From positions 43,876 through 107,875 of the forward strand of contig JAGFNQ010010004.1 in assembly GCA_024364735.1 (NCBI GenBank): 64,000 nt of DNA, written 5' to 3'. Of this stretch, positions 55,214-64,000 are shown in pieces (positions within the stretch are counted from its first letter, which is position 1; each line of letters opens with the position of its first letter). The notes under the pieces were generated by a model, which worked only from the letters and a program-made list of their open reading frames with translations, was not told where the DNA came from and made no database searches. Made by a program: the position numbers and the translations under genes. The DNA is from Boesenbergia rotunda. Its lineage: Eukaryota > Streptophyta > Magnoliopsida > Zingiberales > Zingiberaceae.

Positions 55214-57513
55214 TGTTAGTAATATGAGAGAAGTGTCCTAAGGCAATCGCCTTATGATTGTAAACATTTATTCTAATAAATGATAATTCACTATTTGAGT
55301 ATACATGTTTGTGTATTTGATTGAGATCTTAAACTCATCTACTGAATGTCCGCAATACAATTCACAGCATAAGAGAATTTGTGATGGGATCACAACTAGT
55401 GATTATCTCTAAATGTGCAATTGTGAAGTATTGAAATTATCCCTAGTCGATGAATTGATAAAAATGGACACTATCAATTCTGTTGAGACTAGCATAGGTT
55501 ATTCTCTAATCAGCAGATTCTCACTGGCTGGTGACATTGGGATGTCCGAAGATAAAGATGGATGCTAGTTAAGGGAACTAGTTCATTGGAGTGACTAGCT
55601 GTAAGACTTCATATGGGAATCTACATGTAGATATGTCAATGAAGTTCTTACTGCAGCTTAAGTGCGATGTTCCTTTGACTTGCGGTGTTCAAGTCATCTT
55701 GGTCATGGAGACTTATACTTTAACATCTTAAGCAAGCATCTCCAATGAGGTGTGGACCCAGGATGATTGGGTATGAGCCGAAGTGCCCGAAGATGTTTGA
55801 ACAGCCTACAAAGGATTCACCACTCCTTGCGAGGAGATGTATACCCAGGCCTATCGTCGGATTGTTACTCAAAACCTCTGGCCAGAGTATATCATGTTCA
55901 GAGTGCGAGTCTCTTACATGAGAGTAATTAGAAATCCAAAGGACGAAAAAGACACTACTTGGGCTAGGTGTGACGTAGTCAGCCTAGTAGGGACTGACAC
56001 CATAGACCGTGTCCTGAACCAAGTGGGTATAAGGTGGTGAAGGGAATGGGGCACGATTCATTAGAGCTGCTGAAGGGTTTCAGAATAATTTCTTCTGAGG
56101 TCAAACCGTTGATCTTTCGATTAATTGGGGATCATGATGTACTACTAGGTGCCACTCATGATCGTTCTATAATTAGTTGATTATAGACGGCCAACATAAA
56201 TCGAAAGCCTATTTAGTCACACGCACTACGAGTAATCCGAGGGATTTAAAACGAGTTGAAAATTGGATTTTCCGATCAAGAGAAATAAGTCGAATCTGAG
56301 TTAATCAGAGGCGCAATGGAAACTAAAAATGGCTAAGTCTTTTAAAGGCTTTTTGGGCGAATTAAATGAGTTTAATTCGCGATCGGTTCGGGTCGGTTTT
56401 GGCCGGCCAAAGAGGGTGTTAACCCTCCTTGGGTGGCCGGCCAATAAAGGGAGAATAAACCAATTTAATTGGTTTAATTAATAAAATAAATCTAGCGCTA
56501 TTTATTTTATAAATTATGGATGAATAAATTTGTAAAAAGAAATTTATATAAATAAATTTATAGAAATTTATTCTTTTTATGGAAGTTAAAATAATCCATG
56601 AAATGGTTTATTTTAATTTTATAAAATCAATTAAGAATTGATTTTTCCATAATAAGAAAGTTTATAAATTTCTTATAAAATTTATTCCATAATTTAAAGA
56701 GAAGAGGAATTTGTTTTATTATAAATTAGTTATAATAAGACTCGGCTTAAACGAAATAATTAATAAGAGAATTTATAAGATAAATTTTTTATAACTAATT
56801 TCGTTAATTCCATTAATTCGGTTTAGAGGGAGACTTAGCAAAGGAGTTGCTACTATATAAAGGAACCAAAGGCAAGCCCTTAATCCCAATCAACTAATCA
56901 AGTTGTGAAGAGCTCTCCCTCTCTCTTTTCTCTTCTCCCTCCCCTCTCCTCCCTTAGGGCCGGCGCCCACTCTTGGAGTCTTAGGGCCGGCGCCCACTTG
57001 GAGGCTTAGGGCCGGCGCAATCTCTACGCAACCAAAGGGTGCCGTGACATTCAAGAAGAAGGAGAACCCGAACAAGAAGAAGAAGAAGCGGATAGCGACT
57101 CCTCTCTTCTCGGAATTCGATTCCGTTACTTCGTTGGTTAGTTTCCTAATTCCTCTCTTGATCTTCTTTGTTGTGCCTATAGAGAATCTAGTAGTTCTCG
57201 TCGGCACAAAACTCGTGACTTTGCGAAGTCATCCCGAAGAGAACTCGGCGTGGACGCGAATAGAGGCGAAGCTTCCAAGGGACGCTACGGTTGGATCTCG
57301 TCCCTTACTTCGAGTTACGAGAGGTATAATGTAAATTAGTTTACTTTTCCGCAAAGTTTTATTTTATGATTATGTCAACACACTATAAGGTTGCATGGTA
57401 GATACGAAGTTAAAATAATTTAGGAAATTATTTTATGCAAACTCTTCCGCTGCACGTAAAAATTTAAAATTTTACGAACTCGTATCCTTGTCGACATGCA
57501 CCCGGTCCCAACA
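55214..57513 (+). mobile_element. 5' LTR of the young Ty1/copia element
   Basis: 2300 bp from TGTTAGTAATATGAG to CCAACA, unusually long for copia. It is nearly identical to the part of the 3' LTR visible from 62703. It contains GGCCGGCC-rich segments (near 56400-56450), AT-rich DNA, and a TATA-like TACTATATAAAGGAACC near 56850 upstream of CT-rich leader sequence. The 67-aa frame at 55837-56040 recurs in the other LTR only because the LTRs are copies. Confidence 0.93.
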
Positions 57514-57514
57514 G

Positions 57515-57527
57515 TGGTATCAGAGCC
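57515..57527 (+). promoter_or_regulatory. Primer-binding site (initiator Met tRNA)
   Basis: TGGTATCAGAGCC begins one base after the LTR and is complementary to the 3' end of plant initiator methionine tRNA, the usual copia primer. Confidence 0.92.
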
Positions 57528-59226
57528 GGTTAGTGTTCGACATTATCATATAATTGTTTTGCGGAACACTTTGTCATGATCTCAATTTCGGAAAAAAATT
57601 TTCAATTATAGAAACTTTCAAATTATAATAGATTTTAGATTTAGAAATTTCAAAGTTTGGAAATCCTCATGAAGTTTCGCAAACGTTTGGAATTTTCTAG
57701 TTTCTAAAATTTTATGATAATTGTGAAAACTTCCCATCTTTGGAAACTTTCCAAATTTTGGAAATTTTTCTATTTTAGAAATTTTCTAATTTTTGGAAAT
57801 ATGTAAGTTTTCTTTTTACCAGAAACTTACAATTATTCTGAAAAATTATTTTTGAAATCTCGCAATTTTGGGCACTTTCTTTTGAGAAAGTCTAGACAAA
57901 TTCATGGACAGTTAATTGACAATTAAATTTGAATTGGTTTTTAAATTGACAACAAAATTCTTTATTTTGGATTGAGCCTCGGGGAGCCGTCCAATTTAAA
58001 GTTAGTTGTTGTAATTTAATTTCCCAATTTTTAATTGAAATTGTCATGTTTGATTTGGATTGAGCCTCAGGGAGCCGTCCAATTGGATTTACAACAAATT
58101 ACTTTTCTTTGGGTATCTGAGCCTCGGGGAGCCACCCTTAGAAAACGATTTGTTGTAATTAATTAAATCCATGAATAAAATATATTTTAAGAGGTGATGC
58201 TCTTACATATTGTTGTCTCCAAAATTAATTAGGAAAATGGTTTCCTATAGAGTATTCTTAAATAAGATTTTCTTGAAAATAATATGTAGTTGAATTAAGG
58301 GATTTGTCTCTTAATTTAATAAGATTTGATTTAGAGAAATCAAAGTCTTGAACATATTATTTCCGAAATTGATTATGACAATTTAGGAAATTGTTTCCCA
58401 AAACAATTCCTTTAATATAGTATGAGATTAGAATTAGGAAATCCGGTTCCTAATTCAATTAATGAGACTTGATAACTTAAGTCACATACATACTTTATTA
58501 AGGAAATCGTTAGTCATGACAAATGTCATGAATGTGCTTAGAAAAGATGAGACCCAAAACCCCTTACAAAATATTAAGGCTAACACCTTCCATTAATATG
58601 GTTAGAACCGGAGTTTTGTTTCTCGTTTGGGTTGATGGACACATCCATGCCCGACTTGAACCTCAACATGTTCAAACCATGGAATTAGTTTATGAATAAT
58701 ATAGTTGGAGTCAGAGGTCAATCCTTAGTTTTGGTTGTTGGACACATCCAAGCCTGACTAAACGGTTGAATGAGCTCCAACCATATTAAAACTATTTCTT
58801 GATTAATGGGTCAGCCTTAAGCTTGGAGCATCGATTTGTTGTGCCACAGCCAAGGTCGATGTAAAGAGAGGTGCAGTTGGGTGCTATGTAAAATGTTACA
58901 TACTTGTTAATGAGTTAACAACCCAATGATTTATACAAACATTCAATTAGTTGATAGCATAAAGTGATAGTTACATATATGTGATATGTAATCGGTGTAA
59001 TTACCTACCTTCATAGCTAAGAAAAACTTGATGGCCACAATCATGGTTGTTCTTATCTATGGTTGGATATCAACCTATTTGGAGATGTTCCTACGATCTC
59101 CCGAATTGATAAAAAGGGTTATTCAATTTGAAAAATAAATAGGATTTTATTTATGTATGTTGATACATTCTTTAATCAATCTTCTCACATAAACTCAATT
59201 TGTATTTCTAGGTTAATCACTCGATC
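57528..59226 (+). other. Long copia leader with repeated motifs
   Basis: About 1.7 kb between primer site and gag has no open frame. TGAGCCTCGGGGAGCC-type motifs occur at 57973, 58060 and 58118. A GGACACATCCA block recurs near 58637 and 58740. These could be packaging or dimerisation signals, or simple duplications. Confidence 0.6.
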
Positions 59227-59592
59227 ATGTCTTCTCTGAATTTGCGTTCCATTTTGGACACCAACAAACTGACTGGGCCGAACTTCATGGACTGGCTTCG
59301 AAACCTGAGGATAGTCCTCAAGGCAAAGAAGCTTGCTAATGTCCTTGAAGATCAACCTCCCAACCGTCTTCCCGAAAGTGCAACTCCAGACCAGTTTCCT
59401 GAGTTGCTCAACCTGCTGAAAACTTTAGAGCCTTCTGTGAAGCAGGATCTAAAGACGGTACTGTTAGTTGGTTCCTCGAAGAAAGGTTCTAAGAGGAAGG
59501 CCAAAGAACAGAATAAGTAAAAGGAGAAAAAGGCCAAAAAGACTGAAAATACCCTAAAAGGCACTTGCCATCACTGTGGCAAGGAGGGTCAC
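59227..59592 (+). pseudogene. Copia gag, internally shortened
   Basis: The ATG at 59227 opens MSSLNLRSILDTNKLTGPNF, followed by MDWLRNLRIVLKAKKLANVL, a typical copia gag N-terminus. After about 90 residues it jumps to a lysine-rich segment and an in-frame TAA (59518-59520). The same frame then gives the zinc knuckle CHHCGKEGHLRRNC (from 59566). Most of the usual central gag region is missing, so an internal deletion is inferred. Confidence 0.85.
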
Positions 59593-61392
59593 TTGCGAAG
59601 AAACTGCAAGATTTATCTTGAGTCCTTGAAAGAGAAGGCATCCGATGCCCCATCCTCTTTAAGTATCTTCGTTATTGAATGTCACTCTATTTCCTCTAAC
59701 ACTTGGGTACTTGATACTGGGTGTAGCTCACATATATGTAATGACATACTGGGGCTAAGGAATAGAAGAAGACTCGTCAAAGGAGAAGCGAATTTACGAG
59801 TTGGAAACGGAGCAAAGATTGCTGCTGTTGCCATCGGAACATATTTGCTAAAGCTCCCGACTGGACGTGTCTTAGAATTGGATAATTGTTATTTCATTCC
59901 TTCGTTAATAAAGAACATTGTATCTATTTCATGTTTGAATGAAAAAGGTTATCATTTAACTTTTAGTAACAATTGTTGTTACATAACTTTAAATGGCGTT
60001 CTTTATGGGAATGGAACTTTGTGCAATGACATCTACACGTTGGATTTATCCAGTGACGTTTTCAATATCGAAGTTAGCAACAAACGTGCTCGAATAGATA
60101 ATCGAATAGACTCCTACACTTGGCATTGCCGTCTTGGCCATGTAAGTAAGAAACGCATGGCCGAATTACACCGATGTGGAATTCTGGAATCATTTGAACC
60201 CGGTTCATTTGATACATGCGAATCATGCTTAAAAGGAAAGATGACCAAATTACCCTTTTCCGGAAAAGGTAATCTAGTGGGAGAATTGCTTGGTCTAATA
60301 CATACTGATGTATGTGGACCAATGTCAACTCTTGCACAAGGAGGCTATAGCTACTTCATCACCTTTATCGATGATCACTCACGATTTGGGTATGTGTTCT
60401 TGATGAAACACAAATCTAAAGCTTTTGAGAAATTCAAAGAGTTCAGAAATGAAGTAGAGAAACAACTTGACAAAAGTATTAAGATACTTCGATCCGATCG
60501 GGATGGTGAATACTTGAGTCAAGAATTTCAAGATTATCTTAGGGACAATGGGATATTGTCCCAATGGACTCCGCCTTATACACCACAGCATAATGATGTA
60601 TCTGAGAGGCGTAACCGAACCTTGATGGACATGGTTAGATCCATGATGAACCATGCAACTCTTCCAAAATCCTTTTGGGGCTATGCACTTAAGACAGTTG
60701 TTTACTTGCTAAACAGAGTCCCGACCAAGGTAGTCTCTACTACTCCATATGAGATTTGGAATAGTAAGAAACCTCACTTAACTCACCTTAAGATATGAGG
60801 TTGTCCTGCTTATGTGAAGCGGGTTATATCAGACAAATTGGATGCTAAGTCTGATAAGTGTCTATTTATTGGATATCCTAAGGAAACGAAGGGTTACCAA
60901 TTCTATCATCCCTTGGAACAAAAGGTGTTTGTTTCAAGGCATGCTGTATTTCTAGAAAAAGAATTTCTTTTACAAGAAAACAGTGGGAGTGGCATTGAAC
61001 TTGATGAAGTTCAAGAAACTCCAATAGACATTACAGAGACACCTAGTCTAGACCCACAACCAATACCTCATAATGATGAGCTATCAGTTGAACCTAAAAC
61101 AACACCACCTCTTCGTAGGTCTGATAGGACACGCAATATTCCAGAGAGATACGGATTTCTCATAAGTGAATCGAACGACGTGTTACTCATAAGCGATGAC
61201 GAACCTATCAGTTATGAAGATGTTCTGAAATGTTCAGAAAGGGACAAATGGCTCGAAGCCATGAAGTCGGAAATGGATTCCATGTACGAAAATCAAGTAT
61301 GGGACTTGGTTAACCCACCTGAAGGGATTAAACCCATAGGGTGCAAGTGGGTTTTCAAGAAGAAAACCGACATGGAAGGTAATTATGCTTAA
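59593..61392 (+). pseudogene. Copia protease, integrase and RT N-terminus
   Basis: The protease motif is WVLDTGCSSHIC. The integrase zinc part is HCRLGHVSKKRMAELH with CESCLKGK. The core has IHTDVCGPM (Asp), RSDRDGEYLSQEF (Asp) and TPQHNDVSERRNRTLM (Glu). A TGA at 60796-60798 interrupts the frame where copia proteins usually have Trp (K-I-W-G-C). The frame continues through the C-terminal domain and RT start (WLEAMKSEMDSMYENQVWDL, GCKWVFKKK) to a stop at 61392. There a short stretch of RT is missing before 61385-61573 resumes. Confidence 0.9.
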
Positions 61393-62688
61393 ATCCATTC
61401 GGATGCTCCTGGCCATAGCAGCTCATTATGATTATGAGATATGGCAAATAGATGTGAAAACAGCTTTCCTTAATGGAAACTTGCTTGAGGATGTATACAT
61501 GATACAACCTGAAGGTTTCACATCGGTTGACAAAACCAAATATGCAAGCTTCGGCGATCCATATATGGACTGAAGCAAGCATCCAGGAGCTGGAACATCC
61601 GTTTTGATGAGACAATCAAAGAGTTTGATTTCTCACAAAATCCTGACGAACCTTGTGTGTACAAGAAGGTTAGTGGGAGTGCAGTCGTATTCCTAGTATT
61701 ATATGTCGATAACATATTAATTATAGGAAACGATATATCAGTTTTACAGACAGTTAAAATTTGGTTGTCCAAAACTTTCTCCATGAAAGACCTGGGAGAA
61801 GCGACCTATATCCTTGGGATTAGAATCTATAGAGATAGATCAAAACGGTTGCTTGGTCTTTCGCAGTCTACATATATAGACCGAGTGCTAAAAAGGTTTA
61901 GCATGTCGGAATCCAAGAAAGGTTACCTTCCCATCAGGCATGGGATCAACCTTTCAAAGTCTATGTGTCCGCGCATAGAAGACGAGAGGATTTGCATGAA
62001 TAAGATTCCCTATGCATCCGCGATAGGATCTATCATGTATGCTATGTTATGTACTAGGCCCGATGTATCGTATGCTTTGAGCGTCACAAGCAGATACCAG
62101 TCGGATCCAGGAATGGATCATTGGGCGGCTGTCAAGACAATCCTTAAGTACTTAAGAAGAACTAAGGATGTGTTCCTAATATATGGAGAAGGAGATATGG
62201 TAATACGTGGGTATACAGATGCCAGCTTCCAGACAGATAAGGATGACTCCAAATCTCAGTCTGGATACGTATTTACTTTGAATGGAGGCGCAGTAAGTTG
62301 GAAAAGTTCCAAACAAGACACTGTAGCGGAATCTATCACGGAAGCGGAATATATCGCAGCTTCGGAAGCAGCAAAGGAAGCAGTTTGGATCAAGAAGTTT
62401 GTCTCAGAACTTGGTGTGGTTCCAACCATTGATGAAGCAGTGCCGGTTTACTGCGACAACAATGGAGCTATTGCACAAGCAAAGGAACCAAGGTCTCATC
62501 AGCGATCCAAACACGTGCTTCGACGCTATCATCTGATCAAAGAGATTATAAGTAGGAATGACATACAAATTGAGAGAGTTCCCACTGAAAGGAATATAGC
62601 GGATCCTTTAACTAAGGCCTTGCCTCAAAGCAAGTTTGAGGGACATGTTAGAGCCTATGGTATTGGATACCGTAGCGATTGGCATTAG
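61385..62688 (+). pseudogene. Copia reverse transcriptase and RNase H
   Basis: 61385-61573 gives SIRMLLAIAAHYDYEIWQID, then VKTAFLNGNLLEDVYM. A 1-2 nt loss near 61545 shifts the frame. 61570-62688 continues with the active-site region LYVDNILIIGND, where YVDD reads YVDN (GAC to AAC), and the RNase H with GYTDASFQTD, SWKSSKQDTV, ITEAEYIAASEA, YCDNNGAIA and ERNIADPLTKAL. The stop is at 62686-62688. With these changes the element cannot move autonomously. Confidence 0.9.
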
Positions 62689-62690
62689 AC

Positions 62691-62702
62691 CAAGTGGGAG
62701 TT
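62691..62702 (+). promoter_or_regulatory. Polypurine tract
   Basis: CCAAGTGGGAGTT lies immediately before the 3' LTR, the site for plus-strand priming. Confidence 0.75.
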
Positions 62703-64000
62703 TGTTAGTAATATGAGAGAAGTGTCCTAAGGCAATCGCCTTATGATTGTAAACATTTATTCTAATAAATGATAATTCACTATTTGAGTATACATGTTTG
62801 TGTATTTGATTGAGATCTTAAACTCATCTACTGAATGTCCGCAATACAATTCACAGCATAAGAGAATTTGTAATGGGATCACAACTAGTGATTATCTCTA
62901 AATGTGCAATTGTGAAGTATTGAAATTATCCCTAGTCGATGAATTGATAAAAACGGACACTATCAATTCTGTTGAGACTAGCATGTGTTATTCTCTAATC
63001 AGCTGATTCTCACTGGCTGGTGACATTGGGATGTCCGGAGATAAACATGGATGCTAGTTAAGAGAACTAGTTCATTGGAGTGACTAGTTGTAAGACTTTA
63101 TATGGGAATCTACATGTAGATATGTCAATGAAGTTCTTACTGCAGCTTAAGTGCGATGTTCCTTTGACTTGCGGTGTTCAAGTCATCTTGGTCATGGAGA
63201 CTTATACTTTAACATCTTAAGAAAGCATCTCCAAGGAGGTGTGGACCCAGGATGATTGGGTATGAGCCGAAGTGCCCGAAGATGTTTGAACAGCCTACAA
63301 AGGATTCACCACTCCTTGCGAGGAGATGTATACCCAGGCCTATCGTCGGATTGTTACTCAAAACCTCTGGCCAGAGTATATCATGTTCAGAGTGCGAGTC
63401 TCTTACATGAGAGTAATTAGAAATCCAAAGGACGAGAAAGACACTACTTGGGCTAGGTGTGACATAGTCAGCCTAGTGGGGACTGACACCATAGACCGTG
63501 TCCTGAACCAAGTGGGTATAAGGTGGTGAAGGGAATGGGGCACGATTCATTAGAGCTGCTGAAGGGTTTCAGAATAATTTCTTCTGAGGTCAAACCGTTG
63601 ATCTTTCGATTAATTGGGGATCATGATGTACTACTAGGTGCCACTCATGATCGTTCTATAATTAGTTGATTATAGACGGCCAACATAAATCGAAAGCCTA
63701 TTTAGTCACACGCACTACGAGTAATCCGAGGGATTTAAAACGAGTTGAAAATTGGATTTTCCGATCAAGAGAAATAAGTCGAATCTGAGTTAATTAGAGG
63801 CGCAATGGAAACTAAAAATGGCTAAGTCTTTTGAAGGCTTTTTGGGCGAATTAAATGAGTTTAATTCGCGATCGGTTCGGGTCGGTTTTGGCCGGCCAAA
63901 GAGGGTGTTAACCTCCTTGGGTGGCCGGCCAATAAAGGGAGAAAAACCAATTTAATTGGTTTAATTAATAAAATAAATCTAGGCGATTTATTTTATAAAT
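62703..64000 (+). mobile_element. 3' LTR of the copia element (cut by the window edge)
   Basis: It starts TGTTAGTAATATGAG and follows the 5' LTR for all 1298 visible bases, with roughly twenty substitutions and a few single-base indels counted by eye (about 1.5 percent). That indicates a recent insertion. Confidence 0.93.

Noticed and set aside
55837..56040. 67-residue frame present in both copia LTRs (also 63326-63529)
   Set aside because: Its conservation is explained by LTR identity; it has no start context or domain.

Overview
The window is nuclear DNA of a flowering plant. It has multi-exon genes with GT-AG introns, a dense nest of plant LTR retrotransposons, a CACTA transposon, SINEs and many short TIR elements in AT-rich DNA. 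The very GC-rich third codon positions of the host gene exons suggest a commelinid monocot; this is an inference and the species is not identified.

The only clear host genes are three tandem paralogues on the minus strand, named here DTX-A, DTX-B and DTX-C. They encode MATE/DETOXIFICATION efflux transporters. Each has the same eight-exon structure: exon lengths are 264 (279 in A), 542, 87, 57, 239, 119, 87 and 81 (60 in A) bp. All exons join in one open frame, giving 489, 491 and 491 aa. B and C lie in a segmental duplication of about 6 kb per copy (about 20838-26817 and 43550-49429). A is an older copy; its first intron has grown from about 215 bp to 8067 bp through nested retroelement insertion.

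Layout: 1-1071, a minus-strand Tat-type Ty3/gypsy 5' end. 1158-1681, a TIR element between TA microsatellites. 2364-2812, a hAT-like element. 3190-6224, a decayed Ty1/copia element. 6380-16458, DTX-A with its giant intron. 17560-21078, MITEs, a SINE and a GC-rich minisatellite carried inside a TIR element. 21294-23540, DTX-B. 26818-33262, a CACTA element with broken TNP2-like and second transposase genes. 33450-36360, a truncated minus-strand Tat element. 36361-43550, AT-rich DNA with four SINE copies, a solo LTR and a long inverted repeat. 44872-47122, DTX-C. 49430-55213, a plus-strand Tat element whose integrase is split by a young copia element (55214 to beyond 64000) with 2.3-kb LTRs.

Comparing the B and C duplicates shows several insertions as filled versus empty sites: two TAA-flanked MITEs and a TA-targeting element only in C, and a MITE and a SINE only in B. 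These give exact element ends, target duplications and relative timing. All autonomous-type elements here carry nonsense codons, frameshifts or altered catalytic residues. No RNA genes, CRISPR arrays or prokaryotic-type systems were seen.
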